Assembly: GCA_018660965.1 (NCBI GenBank)
Contig: JABJJH010000468.1
Coordinates: forward strand, 1 to 7,961
From: Rhodospirillaceae bacterium
Lineage (GTDB): Bacteria > Pseudomonadota > Alphaproteobacteria > UBA8366 > GCA-2717185
DNA: 7,961 bases
Direction: 5' to 3'
This document shows, piece after piece, positions 1 to 5,175 of this stretch. Position 1 is the stretch's first letter; each line of letters begins with the position of its first letter. The notes below the pieces were generated by a model. It had not been told where the DNA came from and made no database searches. It was given only the letters and a program-made list of their open reading frames with translations. The translations under genes and the position numbers were made by a program.

Positions 1-141
1 GATTTCCCCGAACCGGGCGATCTGGACACCTCGACCTACACGGTGACGACGTTGAAAGACGGCAAGATGGAAATGGACACCCGGCCGGTCGACTTCGTCC
101 GCGTCCGGCCTGGCGAAAGCCTGATCGATGATGCGGCCTGA
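1..141 (+). CDS. 3' end of an unidentified gene
   Basis: Frame 1 is open from the first base and ends at TGA 139-141, giving the last 46 residues of a protein whose start lies outside the window. The tail includes TYTVTTLKDG and RPVDFVRVRPGESL, which alternate like beta-strands. It contains no cysteine, histidine or other catalytic motif. Codon use (GC-rich third positions) matches the genes that follow, so it is very probably a real coding end. I do not recognise the family. It ends 74 nt before the fumarase-like alpha gene in the same direction, so co-transcription is possible but unproven. Confidence 0.6.
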   Translation, partial: DFPEPGDLDTSTYTVTTLKDGKMEMDTRPVDFVRVRPGESLIDDAA

Positions 142-163
142 TGGGGCAGGTTGACGGGTCGGG

Positions 164-192
164 TTGACCGTTAAGGCGTTGGGGCCATCTTA
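164..192 (+). promoter_or_regulatory. possible weak sigma70-type promoter before the fumarase-like genes
   Basis: TTGACC at 164-169 is a good -35 match. After a 17-nt spacer, ATCTTA at 187-192 is only a poor -10 match. The motif GGTTGAC occurs twice just here (149-155 and 162-168), which could instead be a repeated operator half-site. The placement, 24 nt before the start codon of the alpha gene, is sensible. This is a suggestion from sequence alone. Confidence 0.2.
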
Positions 193-202
193 AAGGTACA
201 TA

Positions 203-208
203 TAAGGA
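203..208 (+). promoter_or_regulatory. ribosome binding site deciding the start at 216
   Basis: TAAGGA ends 7 nt before ATG 216 but only 1 nt before the upstream in-frame TTG at 210. The spacing therefore selects ATG 216 as the start of the fumarase-like alpha subunit, making it two residues shorter than the longest open frame. Confidence 0.6.
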
Positions 209-215
209 TTTGCCG

Positions 216-1178
216 ATGATCAAGAACAGCGCGATTGAAGCGGCGGCGTATGAAATCATGGCGCGCGCCGCGATAGAAATTCCGGAAGACTACAAGACCG
301 GACTGCGTGGCATGCTCGACGGCGAAAAGGGAGAACTCAGCCATTTCGTCCTGGAAGCGATGCTCGACAATTACGATGCGGCGGAAGAAGACCGGCGCCC
401 CATGTGCGCCGACACCGGCGTCCCGCGCTATTACGTCAAGGCGGGCAACGACGCGCACATCGAAGGCGGGTTTATCGGGTTGGAAACGGCGCTGCGCCGC
501 GCCACCGCGCGCGCAACCCAGGACGTGCCCCTGCGCCCCAACCGGGTGCATCCGTTAAGCCGCCAGGACAACAACAACAATGTCGGCATCAACGCGCCGG
601 AAATCGATTACGCCTTTGAACCCGACGCCGATTGGGTCGATATCACGACCGTGCATAAGGGCGGACTGTTCGGCAGTGACTACCGCATGTTGTTTCCCGG
701 CGACGGGATCGACGGGATCAAGCGGTTCTTCCTCGATGTGATGTATGAATTCGGCCGGCGCGGTCTGGCCTGCCAACCCGCCATCGTCGGCATCGGTTTG
801 GGCGGCAGCAAGGACGTGACAATGACCCTGGGCAAGCAGGCGGCCTGCCTGCGCGTGGTCGGCGACGCCAACCCGGACCCGCAAGTGGCGGCGCTGGAAC
901 GCGAATTGATGGACATGGGCAACGCCATCGGCATGGGGCCGATGGGCTATGTGGGCAATTCGATGGTCGTCGATTGCCATATCGAGGTGGGCTATACGCA
1001 CACCGGCGGCATGCCCATGAGCGTGCACACCTTTTGCCTGTCGTCGCGCCGGGCGGTGGCGCGGCTGCACAAGGACGGGTCGGTGGAATACAGGACCGAT
1101 CCGAAATGGTTCACCCCTTACATGCGACGGGAGAGTGTTGAATGGTCGATGGCGGAAGCAGCGTTAGCGGCGGGCTGA
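216..1178 (+). CDS. class I (4Fe-4S) fumarate hydratase-like enzyme, alpha subunit
   Basis: This 320-residue protein matches the N-terminal fumerase domain of class I fumarases and the alpha subunit of L(+)-tartrate dehydratase: oxygen-sensitive Fe-S enzymes that add or remove water on C4-dicarboxylates in the cytosol. The three likely cluster cysteines are C64 (CADTG), C186 (ACQPAIVGIG) and C274 (HTFCLSSRR). Their spacing (122 and 88) is close to that of tartrate dehydratase alpha. Other family active-site positions are also present: D66, R107 in RPN, G150 in KGG, and H262, twelve residues before C274. Several normally strict motifs differ: CQDTG is CADTG, KGGGSEN is KGGLFGSDY, CPP is CQP, and the GLGG segment after GPMG is GYVGNS. 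It is thus a divergent member, and the substrate could be fumarate, mesaconate, tartrate or another hydroxyacid. Its 3' end overlaps the beta gene by 37 nt in another frame. Confidence 0.85.
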   Translation: MIKNSAIEAAAYEIMARAAIEIPEDYKTGLRGMLDGEKGELSHFVLEAMLDNYDAAEEDRRPMCADTGVPRYYVKAGNDAHIEGGFIGLETALRRATARATQDVPLRPNRVHPLSRQDNNNNVGINAPEIDYAFEPDADWVDITTVHKGGLFGSDYRMLFPGDGIDGIKRFFLDVMYEFGRRGLACQPAIVGIGLGGSKDVTMTLGKQAACLRVVGDANPDPQVAALERELMDMGNAIGMGPMGYVGNSMVVDCHIEVGYTHTGGMPMSVHTFCLSSRRAVARLHKDGSVEYRTDPKWFTPYMRRESVEWSMAEAALAAG

Positions 1179-1834
1179 GGCAGGTTCGCCTCAAACTTCC
1201 CGCGACGCCGGAAGCTCTGGCGGACTTGCGGATTGGAGACATCGTTTATCTGGACGGCGTGATCTATACGGGCCGCGAGGGCATGTATCAGCGCTACCTT
1301 GGCGACAATGTCGACCCGCCGGTGCCCCTGGAATCGATCTCCAACGCCAATTTTCATTGCTCCCCGGCGGCGTCCGTCAACGCGGACGGCAGTTTTACGC
1401 TGGGCGCGGTGACGGCGACCGCCAGCTTCCGGTTCTCCAAATGGCTGGGCAAATGGTTTAAAAAGTCCGGCTGCAAGGTGCTGATCGGCAAGGGCGGCAT
1501 GTCGTCCGAGGATTACCGCGAACAACTGGCGCCGAATGGGGCGGTGTATTTGACCACGGTTGGCTACGGCACTGGCGCGTTGCTGGGACGCGGGGTCAAG
1601 AACGTGCCCGTCGTGCATTGGCTGGACGAATTGGGCATCGCCCAGGCGATCTGGGTGTTGGAGGTTGAAAATTTCGGCCCCCTGATCGTGGAGAGCGATC
1701 TGGAGGGCAACAGCCTGTTCGAACAGCAAAACGCCCTGGTCAACGCCAATGTCGAAAAGATGTACGCGGGCCTGAAAGCGCCCGCGCTCGCCCGCTATGG
1801 GGAGACCACCAATCGCAAGGACGAGGTGGTGTAG
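1142..1834 (+). CDS. class I fumarate hydratase-like enzyme, beta subunit
   Basis: This 230-residue protein matches the C-terminal fumerase domain and completes the two-subunit enzyme encoded with the alpha gene. Residues R45 (YTGREGMY), T93 and R97 (TASFRF) and K117 (IGKGGM) line up with the substrate-binding and catalytic T-x3-R and lysine of class I fumarases. The exact R-to-K distance of 20 is kept. The usual RDxAH motif is REGMY, and the usual GPTTSxRMD segment is AVTATASFRFSKW, so this subunit is as divergent as its partner. ATG 1142 is preceded at 8 nt by GGGAG (1129-1133), which lies inside the alpha gene, so translation is probably coupled. The C-terminal tail after about residue 190 is polar and of no recognised function. 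Confidence 0.85.
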   Translation: MVDGGSSVSGGLRQVRLKLPATPEALADLRIGDIVYLDGVIYTGREGMYQRYLGDNVDPPVPLESISNANFHCSPAASVNADGSFTLGAVTATASFRFSKWLGKWFKKSGCKVLIGKGGMSSEDYREQLAPNGAVYLTTVGYGTGALLGRGVKNVPVVHWLDELGIAQAIWVLEVENFGPLIVESDLEGNSLFEQQNALVNANVEKMYAGLKAPALARYGETTNRKDEVV

Positions 1835-1844
1835 GCTGGGGCTT

Positions 1845-1850
1845 AGGAGG
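1845..1850 (+). promoter_or_regulatory. strong ribosome binding site of the selenoprotein gene
   Basis: AGGAGG, a perfect Shine-Dalgarno sequence, lies 7 nt before ATG 1858. It shows that the short frame running into TGA at 1903 is meant to be translated from here, supporting a real gene with readthrough at the TGA. Confidence 0.75.
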
Positions 1851-1857
1851 CCCGGAT

Positions 1858-2088
1858 ATGTCCAACGAACCGAAAAGCATCAGTATCGAATACTGCGCGG
1901 TTTGAAACTATCTGCCGCGCGCCCTCCGTGCGAGGGACCTTCTGGGAGAAAAGACCGCGACCGAGGTCGAACTGATCAAGGGTGGCGGTGGAATTTTTGA
2001 CATCCGCATCGACGGTGAACTCGTCTTCTCCAAAAATCGCGAAGGCCGCTATCCCAGCGACGACGACGTGCGGGGCTTGGTGGGGTGA
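1858..2088 (+). CDS. SelW/SelT/SelH (Rdx) family selenoprotein with in-frame TGA at 1903-1905
   Basis: From ATG 1858 to TGA 2086-2088 the frame encodes 76 residues if the single internal TGA (1903-1905) is read as selenocysteine. The protein opens with a short strand (SISIEYC), then the redox motif C13-A-V-U16, then NYLPRALRARDLL (helix), TEVELIKGGGGIFDI (strand and glycine turn), DGELVFSKNREGRYPSDDD and the end. This is the complete thioredoxin-like Rdx fold of SelW-type proteins at their usual small size: CxxU/CxxC, then Y-x-x-RA, then G-x-F-x-(I/V) and ELVFSK...R-(F/Y)P. The TGA lies exactly at the position that is Cys or Sec in the family, and the frame beyond it is intact. Members are small thiol/selenol oxidoreductases of unsettled substrate. 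It starts 23 nt after the fumarase-like beta gene, so it is probably in the same operon. Alternatives are a nonsense mutation of a CxxC protein or a base-call error. Confidence 0.85.
1922..1936 (+). promoter_or_regulatory. candidate bacterial SECIS stem-loop
   Basis: CCCTC (1922-1926) and GAGGG (1932-1936) form a five-pair GC-rich stem closing a five-base loop, CGTGC. The loop begins 21 nt after the TGA and has G as its second base. This fits the general bacterial SECIS description: a hairpin inside the coding region, apical loop roughly 16-37 nt after the UGA, and a G among the first two loop bases. A competing pairing, CGCGC (1916-1920) with GTGCG (1928-1932), is also possible. The stem is short, so the exact structure is uncertain. 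Confidence 0.5.
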
Positions 2089-2093
2089 GGGGG
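2045..2093 (+). repeat. direct repeat copy 1 (3' end of the selenoprotein gene)
   Basis: This 49-bp segment, covering the last 14 codons and stop of the selenoprotein gene plus five bases, recurs at 3065-3113 in the same orientation. The only difference is position 2077 (T) against 3097 (C). The copies are 1020 bp apart and bracket the hemerythrin gene and its AT-richer surroundings. Confidence 0.9.
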
Positions 2094-2119
2094 TCAAATA
2101 TCCGGTGTCAGAGCTAGCG

Positions 2120-2797
2120 TTATTTTAGAACGATTTTGGCCATATCGAGGGCTTCCGCATTGTTAACGGCCCCAATTGGGTTCGTAAGATCATCGAGAAG
2201 CTCTGTTTTCGCTTCATCTATCTGTAGCGTTCGCGCGCACCGTTCAATGATGTCGACGGTATGCGCGGGAACATGGACTGTCACTGCCGTCCAGTCCGAT
2301 TGTTTCCTTTTTTCCCTGGCGTTCTTTTTGGAGGGAGGTGTTTCGGCGGGTGATAGTGGCTTTATGATATCGGTGGTTCGATTTCCATAGGCCCCCCCCC
2401 GAATGGTGTCACTGTATTGCATGTCTTCCACCATGATGTGGTGGGTTAACCAACGCTCCAAAAACCGGAGTAATTTTTTGTAGGAAAGCTTTTCCGGGCA
2501 ATTCTTATGTATATGGCGAATGGCGTACACCAACCGCATAAATCCAAGGTGTTTTCGCCGATGCGCCGCAAGGCTGGAAAAGCCATATTCCGACAAAATA
2601 TGTTCTTCCCGCTGAAAATGCTCCATCGCATATTTTTGCAGCCGTGAAATTAGAGAGCCTATGACGTTTGTTTCATTGCTCTCCTCCATTGCCTGGCGGA
2701 GTTCGTTGATGGTGGCGAACAATTCTTGGTGATCGTAATCGAGAATCTTTACGCCAACAGTATATTTAGAACTCCACTTGAATTTGTTGTCAGTCAA
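2120..2797 (-). CDS. bacteriohemerythrin with C-terminal extension
   Basis: This 225-residue protein has an N-terminal hemerythrin domain (about residues 8-130), a four-helix bundle carrying a non-heme diiron centre that binds O2 or senses O2/NO/redox. All seven ligands are present: H23 (DYDHQEL), H60 and E64 (HFQREE), H79 and H83 (AHRRKH), H120 and D125 (HHIMVED). Their local spacing (4, 15, 4, 5) is that of classic hemerythrins. Residues 133-170 form a glycine/proline/lysine-rich linker (PPSKKNAREKRK). Residues 171-225 (from AVTVHVPAHTVDIIERC) form an unrecognised extension that might fold like a strand-helix-helix unit. No membrane segment is present. TTG 2797 is the start: an in-frame stop lies upstream, GAGG sits 6 nt before it, and no ATG precedes residue 36. 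Base composition is visibly AT-richer than the flanking genes, suggesting acquisition from elsewhere. Confidence 0.85.
   Translation of the reverse strand: MTDNKFKWSSKYTVGVKILDYDHQELFATINELRQAMEESNETNVIGSLISRLQKYAMEHFQREEHILSEYGFSSLAAHRRKHLGFMRLVYAIRHIHKNCPEKLSYKKLLRFLERWLTHHIMVEDMQYSDTIRGGAYGNRTTDIIKPLSPAETPPSKKNAREKRKQSDWTAVTVHVPAHTVDIIERCARTLQIDEAKTELLDDLTNPIGAVNNAEALDMAKIVLK
2392..2400 (-). repeat. nine-base G run in the hemerythrin gene (possible slippage site)
   Basis: On the coding strand nine consecutive G encode part of R133-G134-G135-A136, exactly where the hemerythrin domain ends and the C-terminal extension begins. Losing one G would add about ten wrong residues and then a TAA. 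Gaining one G would open another frame that ends near 2245. Either change leaves the diiron domain whole but removes the extension. Confidence 0.6.
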
Positions 2798-2803
2798 TTC
2801 GGG

Positions 2804-2807
2804 CCTC
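2804..2807 (-). promoter_or_regulatory. ribosome binding site supporting a TTG start
   Basis: GAGG on the - strand lies 6 nt before TTG 2797. With the in-frame stop a few codons upstream and no nearby ATG, it supports TTG as the start of the hemerythrin gene. Confidence 0.5.
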
Positions 2808-2838
2808 GGGTTTCCTTAGACTTTCTCTCACCGTCCAT

Positions 2839-2861
2839 CATAACACCTAATCGGTGTTATG
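2839..2861 (-). promoter_or_regulatory. palindrome B upstream of hemerythrin gene
   Basis: CATAACACC (2839-2847) and GGTGTTATG (2853-2861) are perfect nine-base inverted repeats around a five-base centre, about 42 nt before the TTG start. The palindrome shares five bases with a second palindrome at 2857-2879, so the two RNA hairpins cannot form together. It could be an operator for a dimeric regulator or one arm of a 5'-leader switch. It matches no operator I know. Confidence 0.5.
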
Positions 2862-2879
2862 TGGGACAGTCCCACATAA
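2857..2879 (-). promoter_or_regulatory. palindrome A upstream of hemerythrin gene
   Basis: TTATGTGGGA (2857-2866) and TCCCACATAA (2870-2879) are perfect ten-base inverted repeats around a three-base centre. This is the strongest hairpin or operator-like site in the intergenic region. It overlaps palindrome B (2839-2861). No T run follows it in either direction, so it is not a typical terminator. An AT-rich stretch (2876-2896), with TTAATTAA at its far end, lies immediately upstream with respect to the hemerythrin gene and could hold its promoter. Confidence 0.5.
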
Positions 2880-2999
2880 AATTATGATTTAATTAAGCGG
2901 GAAACAGGGTGAAGAAAAATTTTCCCAGCGACGTAATCGTTAAAATTTTGCGATACCGGTAAGCATTCAGGCTGCCCGTCATGTTTTCGAAGTGATTTT

Positions 3000-3113
3000 C
3001 GAGGTCCTCGGCATGGATGGCGGATCGGACACCCGCATCCCGGCTTATCGACCAAAACGCCAATGCCGCTATCCCAGCGACGACGACGTGCGGGGCCTGG
3101 TGGGGTGAGGGGG
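3000..3113 (+). pseudogene. decayed second copy of the selenoprotein gene tail
   Basis: 3065-3113 repeats the end of the selenoprotein gene almost perfectly, in a frame ending RYPSDDDVRGLVG and then TGA 3106-3108. Upstream the same frame stays open back to about 2942 but has no good start and no CxxU/CxxC motif. Weak similarity to the real gene continues leftward: CGAGGTC near 3000, GACACCCGCATC near 3028 against GACATCCGCATC, and a partly matching stretch just before the repeat. I read it as a remnant of a duplicated gene. The alternative is a simple duplicated attachment or recombination site with chance similarity beyond it. A functional product is unlikely. Confidence 0.45.
3065..3113 (+). 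repeat. direct repeat copy 2
   Basis: Second copy of the 49-bp repeat at 2045-2093, identical except for one base. Together the copies frame a segment of about 970 bp holding the hemerythrin gene. No integrase or transposase gene lies between them. Confidence 0.9.
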
Positions 3114-3371
3114 CGTTGGAACGGCGAACATCAGGGATTTTACGCGCCTATCCGGTTCAGACAGGCGCCCCCCTACATATAGCGTAAACGACACGCCATA
3201 CCGACCCCGCCCAATCGTCCGGTTATGACCCCGTTTCAGCCCGGCGTTTATTGAGCTTTATCGCCGTGAAAATGACGGTTTGGGAAAGCTTATCCGTAGT
3301 TGGCCAAATAGCCCTGGATCAGTGTCGTCGTCGACATTAAGAGATAGACAATCAAGAAGAGGAACAATGAT
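3114..3371. other. non-coding stretch before the AhpD-like gene
   Basis: I see no gene in these 258 bases. GCGCCT (3144-3149) and AGGCGC (3163-3168) could form a six-pair hairpin with a 13-base loop, but no T run follows, so it is not a convincing terminator. No clear sigma70 promoter was found. The AhpD-like gene has its ribosome binding site (AGAGGA, 3358-3363) at the right end. With 2798-3064, this makes a gene-poor region of about 570 bp whose other contents are the two palindromes and the decayed repeat. Confidence 0.5.
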
Positions 3372-3950
3372 ATGAGCGCTTCGAACATCAGCCGCTACCC
3401 CGTGCCGGACATCAGCGACCTGCCCGAGGACATCAAGGAGAAGGTCCTCGCGGTCCAGGAGAAGGCGGGCTTTGTGCCCAACGTCTTCCTGGTCCTGGCC
3501 CATCGCCCCGACGAATTTCGCGCCTTCTTCGCCTATCACGACGCGTTGATGGAAAAGGAAAGCGGCCTGACCAAGGCCGAGATGGAGATGATCATCGTCG
3601 CCACCTCCAACGATAATGGCTGCCAGTACTGCGTGGTGGCCCACGGCGCCATCCTGCGCATCCGGGCCAAGAATTCTCTGATCGCCGACCAGGTGGCGGT
3701 GAACTACCGTAAGGCGGACATCACGCCGAAACAGATGGCCATGCTGGATTTCGCCATGAAGGTGTCAAACGACGCCAAATCGATCTGTGACGTGGATTTC
3801 GAAACCTTGCGCAGCCACAGATTCACCGACGAAGACATCTGGGATATCGCCGGCATAACCGCCTTCTTCGGTCTCAGCAACCGCATGGCGAACTTCACCT
3901 CAATGCGGCCCAATGATGAATTCTATGCCATGGGGCGTGCGCTGGATTGA
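3372..3950 (+). CDS. AhpD-like / carboxymuconolactone decarboxylase-fold peroxidase-related protein
   Basis: This 192-residue cytosolic, all-helical protein belongs to the uncharacterised peroxidase-related branch of the AhpD family. The active-site pattern is complete: E72, C84 and C87 (GCQYCVVAH) and H91. The spacings E-x11-C-x2-C-x3-H are those of mycobacterial AhpD, where the cysteine pair is the redox centre and Glu/His form the proton relay. The N-terminus (LPEDIKEKV through GFVPNVFLVLAHRP) and the C-terminus (FFGLSNRMANFTSMRPNDEFY) are typical of this branch. It probably reduces peroxides or acts as a disulfide oxidoreductase, but the partner is unknown. ATG 3372 is chosen because AGAGGA ends 8 nt before it and the nearby ATG 3366 meets a stop at once. 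The gene stands alone, and no promoter or terminator is obvious. Confidence 0.85.
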   Translation: MSASNISRYPVPDISDLPEDIKEKVLAVQEKAGFVPNVFLVLAHRPDEFRAFFAYHDALMEKESGLTKAEMEMIIVATSNDNGCQYCVVAHGAILRIRAKNSLIADQVAVNYRKADITPKQMAMLDFAMKVSNDAKSICDVDFETLRSHRFTDEDIWDIAGITAFFGLSNRMANFTSMRPNDEFYAMGRALD

Positions 3951-3973
3951 GCCCAATTCGGGGCATCGATATT

Positions 3974-4111
3974 TCAGATGTCTTCGTCGGGGTAGCTGAC
4001 ACGTGGGAGCGTCGCGAAATTGCCGCAACACGACGTGAATGTCCCTTCCTGGCCAATTACTGCTGTAATAAGGATGTGTGTGGCAACCCTATATGTAGTG
4101 CTTGTCTGCAT
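3974..4111 (-). CDS. doubtful 45-residue open frame
   Basis: An open frame from ATG 4111 to TGA 3974 would encode 45 residues (MQTSTTYRVATHILITAVIG, then a polar part with a CC pair, ending RVSYPDEDI). There is no good ribosome binding site and no family I recognise. Composition resembles intergenic DNA. It could be the remnant of a longer gene. It lies between the convergent AhpD-like gene and the amidase operon. Confidence 0.15.
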   Translation of the reverse strand: MQTSTTYRVATHILITAVIGQEGTFTSCCGNFATLPRVSYPDEDI

Positions 4112-4144
4112 TAACCGGACACCCGTGGATCAAGTCCGAATAAG

Positions 4145-4157
4145 GCGCTTTGAGCGC
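4145..4157 (-). terminator. weak candidate terminator of the methyltransferase-amidase operon
   Basis: GCGCT (4145-4149) and AGCGC (4153-4157) form a five-pair hairpin with a three-base loop, about 54 nt after the stop of the amidase gene. On the - strand it is followed by CTTATT, which is not a proper T run. It is the only hairpin in a plausible place but is weak evidence for intrinsic termination. Confidence 0.2.
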
Positions 4158-4211
4158 ATGAAAATTGTCTCGCCGCGCTCGTATTTCGGAATCATTTAAC
4201 CGCACTGACAG

Positions 4212-5159
4212 CTACCCGTGCAGCGCCGATTTTTTCAACATCACGTGGACGCCCTTGTGGACGTTCACGGTCTGGCTGATGCGTAGGTCGGCGGCGAGGC
4301 TGCAGAGCATGTAGGCGTCTTCCTTCGACAGGTTCGCCTTTTCCTGTATCAGGACGATCATTTCCCGCAACGCCTGTTTGGCGGCGTTGTCGAGCACCGG
4401 ATCGATGCCGCTGGTGATGTAATGTTCCGGGGTTTCGGCGCGCGGCATGGTCGGGGCGGCGTTGCGATGCAGGGTGATTTCGAAGGTCCCGCTCAGGCTG
4501 GTTTCAATCGCGGTGCCGTTGACTTCGCCGTCGCCCTGAACCGCATGGCCGTCACCGGCGGAAAACAGCCCGCCATCGACGAAAACCGGCAGGAACAAGG
4601 TCGTCCCGACGCCCAGTTCCTTGTTGTCCAGATTGCCGCCATGGGCGCGCGGAATGACGGAGGATATTTCCCCCCATTCGGGCGGCGGCGCGACGCCCAT
4701 GACGCCAAAGAACGGCGCCAGCGGCAGATCAACGCCCCAGGGCAGTTTGGCGACCATATTATTCTTGTCGAGCTTGATGTGGGTCAGGCGGGTTTCGAGG
4801 AAGTCTTCCGGCAAGGTCCCCGCCAAAGCGCGTATTCGGTTCCAGCCCCAGTTCTGGCGCAGTTGTAAATCCTGAATATGAACTTCCAGCATGTCGCCGG
4901 CGCGCGCGCCCTTGACCGCGACGGGGCCGGTCATGATGTGCCCGGACGGGCCGCGCGGCACCTTGGCGTGGATGACGGGGTGTTCGGGCAGAATTTCGAA
5001 CCCGTCGGCTTCATCCGGCATGATGTCCGCGCCGCCGGACACCGCATGCAAGGTGACCGTATCGCCCGAATTGATTTCGACAACGGGGGGTATGGCGGCG
5101 TTGAATACGCCCCAATGCACGGTTTCGGGAGACGGAAAAACTTCGTGATGTGCGCTCAT
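4212..5159 (-). CDS. acetamidase/formamidase family protein
   Basis: This 315-residue protein matches the FmdA/AmdA family over its whole length: ETVHWGVF (12-19), HIMTGPVAVKGARAGDMLEV (74-93), PFFGVMGVAP (149-158), RAHGGNLDNKEL (171-182), GTTLFLPVFVDGGLFSAGDGHAVQGDGEV (185-213) and the C-terminal YMLCSLAADLRISQTVNVHKGVHV (283-306). Family members hydrolyse formamide, acetamide or other small amides to the acid and ammonia in the cytosol. The histidine- and aspartate-rich motifs (H173, D178, D203, H205) are those expected in the active-site region. Length is normal. ATG 5159 has GGGAG 8 nt upstream. It is the last gene of the - strand operon, 35 nt after the second methyltransferase, so its substrate may be an amide made or released in the same pathway. 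The exact substrate cannot be read here. Confidence 0.85.
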   Translation of the reverse strand: MSAHHEVFPSPETVHWGVFNAAIPPVVEINSGDTVTLHAVSGGADIMPDEADGFEILPEHPVIHAKVPRGPSGHIMTGPVAVKGARAGDMLEVHIQDLQLRQNWGWNRIRALAGTLPEDFLETRLTHIKLDKNNMVAKLPWGVDLPLAPFFGVMGVAPPPEWGEISSVIPRAHGGNLDNKELGVGTTLFLPVFVDGGLFSAGDGHAVQGDGEVNGTAIETSLSGTFEITLHRNAAPTMPRAETPEHYITSGIDPVLDNAAKQALREMIVLIQEKANLSKEDAYMLCSLAADLRISQTVNVHKGVHVMLKKSALHG

Positions 5160-5175
5160 GTGATGATCTCCCAGG

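Noticed and set aside
210..212. TTG at 210 as the start of the fumarase-like alpha gene
   Set aside because: The AAGGA ribosome binding site ends 1 nt before it, too close, while ATG 216 has the right 7-nt spacing.
555..1070. Open frame of 171 residues on the - strand, rich in His, Ala and Asp
   Set aside because: It is antisense to the alpha subunit, matches no family, and has shadow-frame composition.
1118..1729. Open frame of 203 residues on the - strand
   Set aside because: It lies antisense to the fumarase-like beta gene, whose motifs are clear. It has a biased, low-information composition typical of a shadow frame in GC-rich DNA.
1903..1905. TGA as an ordinary stop, making 1858-2088 a pseudogene
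   Set aside because: The TGA sits precisely at the redox Cys/Sec position, a perfect ribosome binding site precedes the gene, and the rest of the frame shows no decay. Selenocysteine is the better reading, though it depends on the host having the Sec machinery.
3109..3172. Long-range pairing GGGGGCG with CGCCCCC after the second repeat copy
   Set aside because: Seven GC bases 50 nt apart in GC-rich DNA is weak, with no T run for a terminator.
3174..4099. Ten-base inverted repeat CTACATATAG / CTATATGTAG flanking the AhpD-like gene
   Set aside because: A ten-base match in about 8 kb on both strands is expected by chance, and the flanking bases do not extend it.
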